Positions 43,337 through 52,039 of a stretch of 64,000 bases of DNA are shown here, in pieces. Numbering within the stretch: position 1 is the first letter of the stretch; each line of letters begins with the position of its first letter. Source of the DNA: an uncultured Olsenella sp. (lineage in GTDB: Bacteria; Actinomycetota; Coriobacteriia; Coriobacteriales; Atopobiaceae); contig CASEVE010000003.1 of NCBI GenBank assembly GCA_949291295.1, positions 48,244 through 112,243 on the forward strand, written 5' to 3'. Made by a program: the position numbers and the translations under genes. Below the pieces are notes generated by a model that had not been told where the DNA came from, did no database searches, and saw nothing but the letters and a program-made list of their open reading frames with translations.

Positions 43337-43438
43337 TAAGGCCTGTCATCCACTCACGGATAAGAACCGTTTACTCTCTTGGATGCCAACGGGTCCAAAG
43401 AACGGTAAAGTAAAGAACCCACTAACAAGGACGCTTGA

Positions 43439-44065
43439 ATGGAGCAACCCTTGGACTTCAAAGCCTTCTTCTGCGACGTTCTGGGTGTGCAGGACGATGC
43501 GCTGCTCACTACGCTCGCCGATCACGCTGCGCTGGCAACCGTACGCAAGGGCACTCGTCTGCTCGAGGCGGGAAGCCTGCAGTCATCCATATGTTTTCTG
43601 GTCTCAGGCGTGGTGAGATGCTTCTCAATCGATGCCGACGGCCACGAGATAACCGATTGCCTCATCTCCGATCCGGGAAGCGTGCTTTCTCCAACGGCCG
43701 ACCTGAGCGCTCCTGCCCCCTCGTCGGTAGAGGTGCTCAGCGATAGTGAGATCATCTCCATAGACCTTGCCCTTGTCGGAAGGCTGCTCAAGACGAGCCT
43801 CGCGGCAAACCACCTCTACATCAGGTTGCTGACAAAGGCGTGGTACGACCACTTTGAGACGAGGCGGGTTGTCTCGCAGCTGCGCGCGAAGGACCGCTAT
43901 CTCTGGTTTCTCGACAACCACCCCGACCTCATCAACAGGGTGCCCAACAAGTACATTGCCTCTCTGCTGGGTATGACTCCCGTCACGCTCTCGCGTCTGC
44001 GCGCAGATCTGCGTGGGGGGGGGTTCTCGTTCCAAGACCAGCTAGACGACGTTGCTAACAGTTAG
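43439..44065 (+). CDS. Crp/Fnr-family transcriptional regulator
   Basis: 208 residues. N-terminal cyclic-nucleotide-like domain (LATVRKGTRLLEAGSLQSSICFLVSGVVRCFS; DADGHEITDCLISDPGSVL) and C-terminal HTH (VPNKYIASLLGMTPVTLSRLRADL). No Cys residues are placed as in an FNR FeS cluster. A run of nine G (44015-44023) lies near the end of the coding sequence. AAGGA before the ATG. Its stop overlaps that of the convergent dxs gene by 4 nt. Targets unknown. Confidence 0.87.
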   Translation: MEQPLDFKAFFCDVLGVQDDALLTTLADHAALATVRKGTRLLEAGSLQSSICFLVSGVVRCFSIDADGHEITDCLISDPGSVLSPTADLSAPAPSSVEVLSDSEIISIDLALVGRLLKTSLAANHLYIRLLTKAWYDHFETRRVVSQLRAKDRYLWFLDNHPDLINRVPNKYIASLLGMTPVTLSRLRADLRGGGFSFQDQLDDVANS

Positions 44066-45828
44066 TGGCTAGCAGCTAGCAGCCGCTTAACATCCGATAC
44101 GATGCCCTCGACGGTCATGCCGCAGGAGGCGAGAAGCTCGGCTGGCTCGTAGCGATCGACAAACGCCAGGGGAAGCCCGTAGCAGCGGACCCTGACGTTT
44201 TCCGACGTTGCGAGCACGCGCGCGCAGCGCTCGCCAAAGCCTCCCTCCAGCACGCCGTCCTCAAGGGTGACAAAGAGGCGATGGTCACTCGCGAGCTCGC
44301 TGATGAGCGTCTCGTCGGGGGAGGTGGCGTGACGCGGGTTGATGAGCGTGGCCCGCACGCCGAGCTGGGACCAGAGCTCATCGGCAACGCTCTCGCCAAG
44401 CGGAAACATGTCGCCCAGGGCGAGAAGGGCAACCTCAGAGCCTCGACGGACAATCTCGCTGCCCTGCCTGTAGCTTAAGGCAGGGGAGAAGTCCGGTCGG
44501 GAGACCACGTCCGCAACGGGAACGCGAAGGGCAACGGGCCCCTCGCTTTGCTCGAGTGCCCAAGAGAGCATGTCCACGTACTCCTCGCGACAGGTGGGGG
44601 CGAGGTAGGTTAGGCCCGGCATCGCGCCGAGCATGGGGATGTCAAAAAAGCCGAGATGCGTTGCATCGGTTGTTCCGTAGGCAGAGGCACCAAAGACCAG
44701 GATGACCGCCGGGACGGAGTTGAGGCAGAGGTCGTGCCAGAGCTCGTCATAGGCGCGCTGCAGGAAGGTGGCATAGATGCCGAGCACCGGCTTTGCCCCG
44801 CCGCGAGCAAGGCCCGTCACATACGTGACGGCATGCTCCTCAGCGATCCCCACGTCAACAAACTGGGCGCCCGCGCGCTCGCGGAGCTCGGGCGTGAATC
44901 CCATGATGTAGGGCGTCGCGGCGTTTACGGCAACCACGCGACGGTCCGCCTCTATCCGCTTAATGAGAAGGTCGGCGGTGATCGTTGCGTAGTCCTGCTC
45001 CTGGCAGGGCGAAAGCGGCGCTCCCGTCTTGGCGTCGAAGGGGGTGGCGTGATGCCAAGACTCGGGGTCTGCCGCGGCGAGCGCGTACCCGTGCCCCTTC
45101 TGGGTGTGGACGTGCAGGACCACCGGGTGGTCGATGCCCCTTACTGAGCGCAGGGCCTCCTCGAGCGCGGCGATGTCGTGGCCACACTCGAGGTAGCGAT
45201 AGTCAAAGCCAAGGGTCTTAAAGACGTTGCGCTCGCAAGTTCCGCCGGAGGCGCGCAGCTCGGCGAGGTTACGGTAGATGCCACCCTGGTTGGGAGCGAT
45301 CGACCACTCGTTGTCGTTGATTACAACGATCAGGCCGGAATTGAGCTCGGCCGCATTGTCAAGCCCCTCGAAAGCAAGGCCGCCCGAGAGCGAACCGTCC
45401 CCGATGATTGCAACAACGTCGTACTTCTCGCCAGCCAGGTCGCGCGCGGTGGCCAGGCCGCAGGCAAGGCTCACCGAGGTTGAGGTGTGGCCCATGGCAA
45501 AGAGGTCGTGCTCGGACTCGCTGGGGTTGGAGAAGCCGGAAACGTCCTCGTAGTGCTTGGGGTCGAGAAACGCGTTTGCTCGGCCCGTGAGCATCTTGTG
45601 CGCATAGGTCTGGTGCGAGACGTCAAAGACGATCTTGTCGCGCGGCGTTGAGAAGACGCGGTGAAGCGCTATGGTGAGCTCCACAACAGAGAGGTTTGAG
45701 CCCACGTGGCCGCCGATGACAGCCGAGCTGTCAATGATTCCGGAGCGAATCTCGTCTGCAAGGGCGCCCAGGGCCTCTTGGGGAAGGGCGCGGACGTCCT
45801 CGGGCGAGTTGATGTGCTCAAGATACAT
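44062..45828 (-). CDS. dxs: 1-deoxy-D-xylulose-5-phosphate synthase
   Basis: 588 residues, a shorter form than the E. coli enzyme. Thiamine diphosphate motif GDGSLSGGLAFEGLDNAAELN with the conserved Asn; substrate motifs FVDVGIAEEHAVTYVTGLA (catalytic Glu) and a C-terminal transketolase domain (GVRATLINPRHATSPDETLI, LEDGVLEGGFGE). It condenses pyruvate and glyceraldehyde 3-phosphate, the first step of the MEP isoprenoid route. The ATG at 45828 is taken after GAGAGGGGGC; the frame extends to 45885 without a ribosome site. Confidence 0.95.
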   Translation of the reverse strand: MYLEHINSPEDVRALPQEALGALADEIRSGIIDSSAVIGGHVGSNLSVVELTIALHRVFSTPRDKIVFDVSHQTYAHKMLTGRANAFLDPKHYEDVSGFSNPSESEHDLFAMGHTSTSVSLACGLATARDLAGEKYDVVAIIGDGSLSGGLAFEGLDNAAELNSGLIVVINDNEWSIAPNQGGIYRNLAELRASGGTCERNVFKTLGFDYRYLECGHDIAALEEALRSVRGIDHPVVLHVHTQKGHGYALAAADPESWHHATPFDAKTGAPLSPCQEQDYATITADLLIKRIEADRRVVAVNAATPYIMGFTPELRERAGAQFVDVGIAEEHAVTYVTGLARGGAKPVLGIYATFLQRAYDELWHDLCLNSVPAVILVFGASAYGTTDATHLGFFDIPMLGAMPGLTYLAPTCREEYVDMLSWALEQSEGPVALRVPVADVVSRPDFSPALSYRQGSEIVRRGSEVALLALGDMFPLGESVADELWSQLGVRATLINPRHATSPDETLISELASDHRLFVTLEDGVLEGGFGERCARVLATSENVRVRCYGLPLAFVDRYEPAELLASCGMTVEGIVSDVKRLLAASH

Positions 45829-45963
45829 GGCGCCCCCTCTCGAAATCAGCCGCGTGCGAATTTTGGCAGTCACATAGCATCTCACATTTCTGAGCGGAAG
45901 TTGTGTTGCGTCTGCGGAAAGAGCGACCTTCGCGCGCTCGAAAGTGCGAGCGGCGGACGAGGA

Positions 45964-45979
45964 ATTAACCTTGGCTAAT
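45964..45979. promoter_or_regulatory. Likely metal-repressor operator before feoB
   Basis: ATTAACCTTGGCTAAT is a 16-bp imperfect palindrome (ATTA-CC-GG-TAAT) about 70 bp before the feoAB start, just upstream of a TACAAT -10-like box. It resembles DtxR/IdeR- or Fur-type iron boxes. The gene context (ferrous iron uptake) supports that reading. Confidence 0.6.
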
Positions 45980-46047
45980 CATTACGTTCTTCCTCAACCA
46001 CATACCGGCTACAATGACGTGCGAACAAGATGAACGAGGGGAATCGC

Positions 46048-48402
46048 ATGAATCTGGACGAGCTTGAGATTGGCAAGGATGCCGTGGTGGCGTCGGTGGA
46101 CTGCGACGAGCCGTCGCTGCGCCAGCACATCCTGGACATGGGTCTTACGCCCGGCGTGGAGGTCACGCTCATGAAGCGCGCCCCCATGGGCGACCCGCTT
46201 GAGATTCGTCTGCGCGGCTACGAGCTCACCCTGCGCCGTGACGACGCAGCGCACATCGGGCTTACCCAGGTGCACGACATGCACGACGCCCCGCGTGGCC
46301 GCGAGCGCCTGGAGGCAGCCGTTCACCCCGCCATTGGCGAGAAGTACGCACCGCGCACAGCCGGCAAGGCCATCCCTGAGGGGCGCCCCCTGAGTCTTGC
46401 CTTGGCCGGCAACCAGAACTGCGGCAAGACCACGCTCTTCAACGCGCTTACGGGCGCAAACCAGCACGTGGGCAACTTCCCGGGCGTGACCGTGGACCGC
46501 AAGGACGGCCAGATTAAGGGCCATCCCGAGGTCACGGTCACGGACCTGCCAGGCATCTACTCGCTCTCACCGTATACGAGCGAGGAGGTGGTGAGCCGCC
46601 GGTTTATCCTGGAGGACAACCCCGACGCGATCATTGACATCGTGGACGCCACCAACATCGAGCGCAACCTCTACCTCACGCTCCAGCTCATGGAGCTGGA
46701 CCGCCCGATGGTCCTTGCACTCAACATGATGGATGAGCTCACGGCCAACGGCGGCACCGTGAGCGTGAACCGCCTTGAGGCCGCGCTCGGCATCCCTGTG
46801 GTGCCCATCTCCGCGGCTCGCGAGGAGGGCATCTCAGAGCTCGTGGAGCATGTGCTGCACGTGGCGCGCTTTCGCGAGCACCCAGGGCGCGTGGACTTCT
46901 GTGCGGCGGACGGTCCGGACGGCGGGGCGCTTCACCGCTGCATCCACGGTATCTGCCACATCATCGAGGACCACGCTGCCGCCGCAAACCTCCCGGTGCG
47001 CTTTGCAGCGACCAAGCTCATCGAGGGTGATGCGCTCGTCGTGCGCGCCCTTGGGCTCGACCAAAACGAGCTCGACGCCGTGGAGCACATCATCTGTCAG
47101 ATGGAGGGGGAGAGCGGGCGCGACCGCATGGCGGCACTTGCGGACATGCGCTTCTCGTTCATCGAGGGCGTCTGCGCCGAGTGCGTGGTCAAGCCGCACG
47201 AGAGCCGCGAGCACGCGCGTTCGGTGGCGGCGGACCGCATCCTCACGGGCAAGTACACCGCCATCCCGGTCTTCATTGGGATCATGGCGCTCGTCTTCTG
47301 GCTCACCTTCGATGTAGTGGGTCAGCGGCTCTCCGATCTTCTCGCTCTGGGCATTGAGTGGGTGACGGCGCAGGTTGACGCTGCCCTCGCGGCCTTTGGG
47401 CTCAACCCCGTGGTGCACAGCCTCGTGATCGACGGTGTCTTTGCCGGCGTGGGAAGCGTGCTCTCCTTCCTGCCCATCATCGTGGTGCTCTTCATCCTGC
47501 TCTCGATCCTCGAGGACTCCGGCTACATGGCGCGGGTGGCCTTTGTGATGGACAAGCTGCTGCGTCGTCTGGGCCTCTCCGGCCGAAGCTTCGTTCCCAT
47601 GCTCATCGGCTTTGGCTGCTCGGTGCCCGCCATCATGGCCACGCGAACCCTGCCCTCCGAGCACGACCGCAAGATGACGGTCATGCTCACGCCGTTCATG
47701 AGCTGCTCGGCAAAGGTGCCGGTCTACGCGCTCTTCTCGGCCGCGTTCTTCCCGGAGTGCGCGCCGCTCGTGATGATTGGGCTCTACCTCATGGGCATCG
47801 TGGTGGGCATTCTCGTGGCGCTCGTGCTCAAGGGGACGGCCTTCAAGGGCGACCCGGTGCCGTTTGTAATGGAGCTCCCCAACTACCGCATGCCCGCCCC
47901 GCGCACCGTGGCGCGCTTGGCCTGGGACAAGGCCAAGGGCTTTGCCACCAAGGCGTTCACGATCATCTTTGTGGCGAGCGTGGTGATTTGGTTCCTACAG
48001 ACCTTTGACGTGCGTCTCAACGTGGTGTCCGACCAGTCCGCGAGCATGCTCGCCGCGCTGGGTGCCCTGCTGGCGCCGCTCTTTGCGCCGCTCGGCTTTG
48101 GCAACTGGCGCGCCGCGGCGGCGCTCGCCGCTGGCTTTGGCGCCAAGGAGAACGTGGTGGCCACGCTGACCGTTCTCATGGGCGGGTCCACTGCGGGGCT
48201 GCCCGAGCTCTTCTCGCCGCTCACGGCCTTTGCGTTTCTCACGTTCACGTTGCTCTACACGCCGTGCGTGGCTGCGGTCTCTGCCGTGCGCGGCGAGCTG
48301 GGCACGCGCATGATGTGGGCCGTGATTGCCATGCAATGTGGCGTGGCGTGGGTGGTGGCGTTTGTCGTGCGCGCGGCGGGCATGGCGCTTGGCCTGGGCT
48401 AG
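46048..48402 (+). CDS. feoB: FeoA-FeoB fusion ferrous iron transporter
   Basis: 784 residues. Residues 1-75 are a FeoA-like SH3 domain (MNLDELEIGKDAVVASVDC). The FeoB G domain follows: GNQNCGKTTLFNALTGANQHVGNFPGVTVD (G1-G2), VTDLPGIYSLSPYTSEE (G3), NMMDE (G4), then the helical and transmembrane part with GFGCSVPAIMATRTL and GFGAKENVVATL motifs. It imports Fe2+ across the membrane using GTP; the FeoA part is normally a separate subunit. The ATG at 46048 has GAGGGGAATCGC; an ATG at 46030 has no ribosome site. An iron-box-like operator is upstream. Confidence 0.96.
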   Translation: MNLDELEIGKDAVVASVDCDEPSLRQHILDMGLTPGVEVTLMKRAPMGDPLEIRLRGYELTLRRDDAAHIGLTQVHDMHDAPRGRERLEAAVHPAIGEKYAPRTAGKAIPEGRPLSLALAGNQNCGKTTLFNALTGANQHVGNFPGVTVDRKDGQIKGHPEVTVTDLPGIYSLSPYTSEEVVSRRFILEDNPDAIIDIVDATNIERNLYLTLQLMELDRPMVLALNMMDELTANGGTVSVNRLEAALGIPVVPISAAREEGISELVEHVLHVARFREHPGRVDFCAADGPDGGALHRCIHGICHIIEDHAAAANLPVRFAATKLIEGDALVVRALGLDQNELDAVEHIICQMEGESGRDRMAALADMRFSFIEGVCAECVVKPHESREHARSVAADRILTGKYTAIPVFIGIMALVFWLTFDVVGQRLSDLLALGIEWVTAQVDAALAAFGLNPVVHSLVIDGVFAGVGSVLSFLPIIVVLFILLSILEDSGYMARVAFVMDKLLRRLGLSGRSFVPMLIGFGCSVPAIMATRTLPSEHDRKMTVMLTPFMSCSAKVPVYALFSAAFFPECAPLVMIGLYLMGIVVGILVALVLKGTAFKGDPVPFVMELPNYRMPAPRTVARLAWDKAKGFATKAFTIIFVASVVIWFLQTFDVRLNVVSDQSASMLAALGALLAPLFAPLGFGNWRAAAALAAGFGAKENVVATLTVLMGGSTAGLPELFSPLTAFAFLTFTLLYTPCVAAVSAVRGELGTRMMWAVIAMQCGVAWVVAFVVRAAGMALGLG

Positions 48403-48434
48403 GCCTGGGAGGGTGCGTTTAGCGTTGGTGCTGG

Positions 48435-48868
48435 GCTGCGAAATCCTGTTCACTGCACCGCCGCGTCTGGGTTCCTGCCGAGAAATACCGCCCGCCGTAC
48501 CGTTGCCCCGGGACACCTGCCGAGAAAACACGATTGCTGTACCACCGTGTCCGAACGCCAGCCGAGAAACACCGCCCTCTGTACCCGATTTTCGTTTTCG
48601 TGCCGAGAAAAGCTGCTTTCTGTACCGCGGTGCGTGGTCGGCGGCGCTGTGGGATCGTTTCTGGCGGCTGACGTTGGTACACCCAGCCGTTTTTCTCGTC
48701 ATATGTTGCGTCAGGTTGGTACACTCGGCAGCTGTTTTCGGCATGCTGCGAGCGAGCGGCGTACACCCAACGGCATTTCTCGGCGTTGCCGCGCCCGCAT
48801 TGGTACACCATGCGGAATTCTTGGGCGCCCGTCCGCCGGCGTTGGTACGGCGACCGGGTTTTCTCGGC
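48435..48868. repeat. Family A mirrored repeat array, smaller copy (5+5 units)
   Basis: Five forward units (starts 48435, 48477, 48519, 48561, 48602; first one degenerate) each read about GCCGAGAAAA, about 5 nt, then TGTACC. Five inverted units end at 48700, 48742, 48784, 48826 and 48868. Spacing is 42 bp nine times out of ten, 41 once. A sixth degenerate inverted unit may end at about 48908. The array starts 33 bp after the feoB stop; apart from it the 48403-49072 gap holds no gene. Closely related to the 55.8-kb array. Confidence 0.8.
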
Positions 48869-49072
48869 CACCCGGGCCTGACGTGAACCCCCGGAAGGCT
48901 TTCCCAACTAACAGCTTGCCGGTGGGCGCGGCCCCTGTCACGGCATGGCGCGCGGTCCCCGAAAAGCCTCGTTTGCCTAAGGCCGTCAAAACGGGTACAC
49001 AAAGCATATGGCTCCGCTTACCTGCGGCTGACGCCACGGGCGTATCGTAGTCGCCCGTTAGAAGGAGACGGC

Positions 49073-49846
49073 ATGGCAGACGAGAAGAACCCCGCTTTTG
49101 CGGCGACCCCCGAGGACCCGCTCGGACAGACCTACCACCGCGGCCCCGTGATCATGCGCGGGCCGATGATCCCCAAGAACACCACCACCGGCAACCTCCT
49201 TGCGCCGGAGGACTCGACCGACTGGCTGCACATGGACCCGTGGCGCGTTTTGCGCATCCAGGCGGAGTTTGTTGACGGCTTTGGCGCGCTTGCTGAGCTG
49301 GGACCCGCCGTCACCGTCTTTGGCTCCGCCCGCACGCCGCGCGTCGATCCAATGTATCGCGCGGCACGTCACGTGGGCCGCAAGCTGGCAGAGGCCGGCG
49401 TGGCCGTAATCACAGGAGGCGGTCCGGGCATCATGGAGGCCGCCAACTGCGGGGCGGCGCGCGCAGGCGGAAAGTCCGTGGGTCTGGGGATCGAGCTGCC
49501 GCACGAGCAGGGCATCAACAAGTGGGTCAACCTGGGCATGACCTTCCGCTACTTCTTTGTGCGCAAGACGATGTTCGTCAAGTACTCGAGCGGGGCGATC
49601 ATCTTCCCGGGCGGCTTTGGCACGCTCGACGAGGCCTTTGAGCTGCTCACACTTGTCCAGACGCACAAGGTGGCGCGCACCCCGGTGGTGCTCTTTGGCA
49701 CCGAGTACTGGGGCGGCCTCATGAGTTGGCTTGAGAACACGGTGAGCGAGGCGGGCAACATCTCGCCGCTTGATCCCGAGCTTGTTGTGGTGACCGACGA
49801 CGAGGACGAGGCCGTGCGCGTGGCGCTCTCCGAGCTGCGCCGCTAG
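49073..49846 (+). CDS. LOG-family protein (TIGR00730 type)
   Basis: 257 residues. The family motifs are present: VFGSARTPRVDPMY, ITGGGPGIMEAAN and FPGGFGTLDEAFELLTLVQTHK. LOG proteins are nucleotide 5'-monophosphate phosphoribohydrolases (cytokinin-type); the bacterial substrate is usually unknown, and these are often misannotated as lysine decarboxylase. An N-terminal extension of about 75 residues precedes the fold. GAAGGAGAC before the ATG. Confidence 0.9.
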   Translation: MADEKNPAFAATPEDPLGQTYHRGPVIMRGPMIPKNTTTGNLLAPEDSTDWLHMDPWRVLRIQAEFVDGFGALAELGPAVTVFGSARTPRVDPMYRAARHVGRKLAEAGVAVITGGGPGIMEAANCGAARAGGKSVGLGIELPHEQGINKWVNLGMTFRYFFVRKTMFVKYSSGAIIFPGGFGTLDEAFELLTLVQTHKVARTPVVLFGTEYWGGLMSWLENTVSEAGNISPLDPELVVVTDDEDEAVRVALSELRR

Positions 49847-49920
49847 TTGCGGTGCCATGCGTCCCGGATGAGCTGCGCTCTTTCGCGCCCGCGTGCCTTT
49901 GAGTCTGTGAGTCCAGCCGC

Positions 49921-50175
49921 CTAGAACGTTGCCATGATCTTGCGGATTGCCTCGGCCGCCGTGGCCTCGTCCGGTCCGCTCACCCGCACGACAACATGGT
50001 CGCCCGATCGGGCGCCGAGCATCATGAGCTCGAGCGGCTGCTTGGCGTCAACGACGCGCGCCGCGTGCTCGAGCGTCACGCGGCTGCGCCACCGGCCCGC
50101 CTCGCTGGCAAGGAGAACGGCGAGCTGGACGTGAAGCCCCAGCGGGTCGGTGATGATGCAGGGTATCTCGAGCAT
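49921..50175 (-). CDS. Divergent HPr-like phosphocarrier protein
   Basis: 84 residues, HPr fold. The active-site segment is DPLGLHVQLAVLLA: the phosphorylated His is kept, but the conserved Arg-Pro (HARPA) is replaced by Gln-Leu. The regulatory Ser46 region reads VDAKQPLELMML, with no Ser, so HPr kinase cannot act on it in the usual way. It may still take part in phosphotransfer or serve a different partner. GAGAGGAAACC precedes the ATG. It is not next to the other PTS genes in this window. Confidence 0.8.
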   Translation of the reverse strand: MLEIPCIITDPLGLHVQLAVLLASEAGRWRSRVTLEHAARVVDAKQPLELMMLGARSGDHVVVRVSGPDEATAAEAIRKIMATF

Positions 50176-50319
50176 GGTTTCCTCTCGGGGGGGTGAGGTG
50201 TGCTCCCTCTACTTTACGCTAAGCCGAGAGCCGCCTGCCCGAGAAGAGAACTCGCCGAACGGAGTCTGGGCTCTCGGCGGGCGGTGGCTTGCCGGCCGCG
50301 AGCGCGCTACCATGGTCTC

Positions 50320-50838
50320 ATGGCAGACTACCAGCACATATCCCACGGATTTGATCCGGTCTTCGATGGGCACAGCCGCGTGCTCGTGCTGGGGTCGTTT
50401 CCCTCGGTGCTCTCTCGCGAGAACCGCTTCTACTACGGCAATCCCCAGAACCGATTCTGGCGCGTGATGGCAGAAGTGCTAGGGGAGTCGGTGCCGGCGA
50501 TTGAGGACATCCCCGGCAAGCGCGCGCTGCTGCTACGCCACGGCGTTGCGCTCTGGGACGTGATCGAGTCCTGCGACGTGCGCGGGTCAAGCGATGCCTC
50601 AATCAAGAATGTGGTTCCGGCAGACGTGGCGAGAATAACGCGCGTAGCTCCAATCCGCGCCGTGATTTGCAACGGGGGCACCGCGGGACGGCTGTACCAC
50701 CGCTGGTTGGAGCCGGTGACGGGTCTTGCGGCGACGGTGCTGCCAAGCACGAGCCCGGCCAATGCCGCATGGTCGCTTTCGCGCCTCACGGAGCGCTGGT
50801 GCGAGGTTCTTCTCGCCGCGCTGGAGGAGGGTTGGTGA
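50320..50838 (+). CDS. DNA-deoxyinosine/uracil glycosylase family protein
   Basis: 172 residues of the uracil-DNA-glycosylase superfamily, deoxyinosine-glycosylase type: GSFPSVLSRENRFYYGNPQNRFWR at the N-terminus, AVICNGGTAGRLYHRW in the middle and VLPSTSPANAAWSLSRLTERW near the end. It removes deaminated bases (hypoxanthine or uracil) from DNA. ATG at 50320; no strong ribosome site is visible, and longer frames lack homology-like sequence. Convergent with the fructokinase gene. Confidence 0.85.
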   Translation: MADYQHISHGFDPVFDGHSRVLVLGSFPSVLSRENRFYYGNPQNRFWRVMAEVLGESVPAIEDIPGKRALLLRHGVALWDVIESCDVRGSSDASIKNVVPADVARITRVAPIRAVICNGGTAGRLYHRWLEPVTGLAATVLPSTSPANAAWSLSRLTERWCEVLLAALEEGW

Positions 50839-50864
50839 CAGGGGCGACGGGGTTGGTGACAAGG

Positions 50865-50945
50865 GTGATGACAAAGGTGACAGGGTAGGTGTTGTCATCA
50901 TCGGAAAGATGATGACAACACCTACCCTGTCACCTTTGTCATCAC
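50865..50945. repeat. Perfect 37-bp-stem hairpin between convergent genes
   Basis: Positions 50865-50901 and 50909-50945 are exact inverted complements (GTGATGACAAAGGTGACAGG and onward), with loop CGGAAAG. Flanking sequence repeats GGTGACA-type motifs on both sides, so the whole element is longer and imperfect. It follows the glycosylase stop by 26 bp and precedes the fructokinase stop by 43 bp. Confidence 0.9.
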
Positions 50946-50988
50946 AGCCTGCCCTGTCGCCTTTGTCATCACCTGCCGGTTGTGGCTG

Positions 50989-51942
50989 CTACTCTGCGAG
51001 CAGGGCCTCGACCTCGGAGCGCTCCGGCATCGCGGGGATGGCGCCGCGCTTGCGGACGCACAGGGACGCTACGGCGTTGCCAAGGCGCGCGAAGCTTGCG
51101 GCGTCCTCGGCCGTGACCTCGCTTGCCGCCTTGCCGCTCTCGCAGAAGCCCGCGAGAAATCCGCCCCAGAAGGAGTCGCCGGCGCCTGTGGCGTCCACGG
51201 CGTCGGCGGGAAATCCCGGCACCGTGGCATCGCCATCAGCGGTTCGCACGTAGGCGCCGGAGCCGCCGAGCGTTACTGCCACGATCTTGGGCCCGGTTGC
51301 CAGAATCGCTGCGGCCGCGGCACGCGGGTCCTTCTCGCCCGTAAGGAGCTCGCACTCCTCGTCAGAGATCTTCATGAGGTCCATCTGCGGCACCACCGCG
51401 CGCATCTGCTCCACGGCGGCGTCGCGGGAGGGCCAGAGGTTGGCGCGGTAGTTGGGATCGTAGGAGAGGGTGCAACCCGCCTCGCGTGCGCAGGCGAGCG
51501 CTGCGAGCGTGGCCGAGCGGGCCGGCTCGTCGGTGAGGGAGAGCGAGCCAACGTGAAAGACCTTCGAGGCGGCGATTACGTCTCGCGCCAGCTCGCCCTC
51601 GGTGATGCGGGTGTCCGCGCCCGGCTTGCGCGCAAAGGAGAACTCGCGCTCGCCGTCGGCGGAGAGCGCAACAAAGGCGAGCGTTGTGAACGTGTCCGGG
51701 TCACTAATCAGCCCCGTGGTGTCGATGCCCTGCTCCTCCAGGGTGGCGCGCAGGAAATCACCGTGCATGTCACACCCCACCTTGCCAAGAAACGCCGTCT
51801 TGTGGCCGAGCTTCTCCAGTGCCACGAGCACGTTTGCCGGCGCGCCGCCCGCGTTGCGCTCGAAGAGGCGCTGGCCGCCCGCGGAGGTGCCGGCGTCGGT
51901 GAAGTCAATGAGGAGTTCGCCCAAGGCGGAGACGGAGAACAT
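50989..51942 (-). CDS. scrK: Fructokinase (PfkB family), sucrose operon
   Basis: 317 residues. PfkB motifs: RNAGGAPANVLVALEKLG near residue 30 and DATGAGDSFWGGFLAGF with catalytic Asp near residue 255. It phosphorylates free fructose released by sucrose-6-phosphate cleavage. The symbol is by context (directly downstream of the hydrolase and PTS genes) and motif. ATG after GAAAGGATGCACC. Confidence 0.88.
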   Translation of the reverse strand: MFSVSALGELLIDFTDAGTSAGGQRLFERNAGGAPANVLVALEKLGHKTAFLGKVGCDMHGDFLRATLEEQGIDTTGLISDPDTFTTLAFVALSADGEREFSFARKPGADTRITEGELARDVIAASKVFHVGSLSLTDEPARSATLAALACAREAGCTLSYDPNYRANLWPSRDAAVEQMRAVVPQMDLMKISDEECELLTGEKDPRAAAAAILATGPKIVAVTLGGSGAYVRTADGDATVPGFPADAVDATGAGDSFWGGFLAGFCESGKAASEVTAEDAASFARLGNAVASLCVRKRGAIPAMPERSEVEALLAE

Positions 51943-52039
51943 GGTGCATCCTTTCGGTCAGGCTGCGGAATCGATTCCACACCAATTATGTCGCGAGCGG
52001 TGCGGGCGCGCGGCTCTTCTCGGCAAGCGGTTCGAGCGA

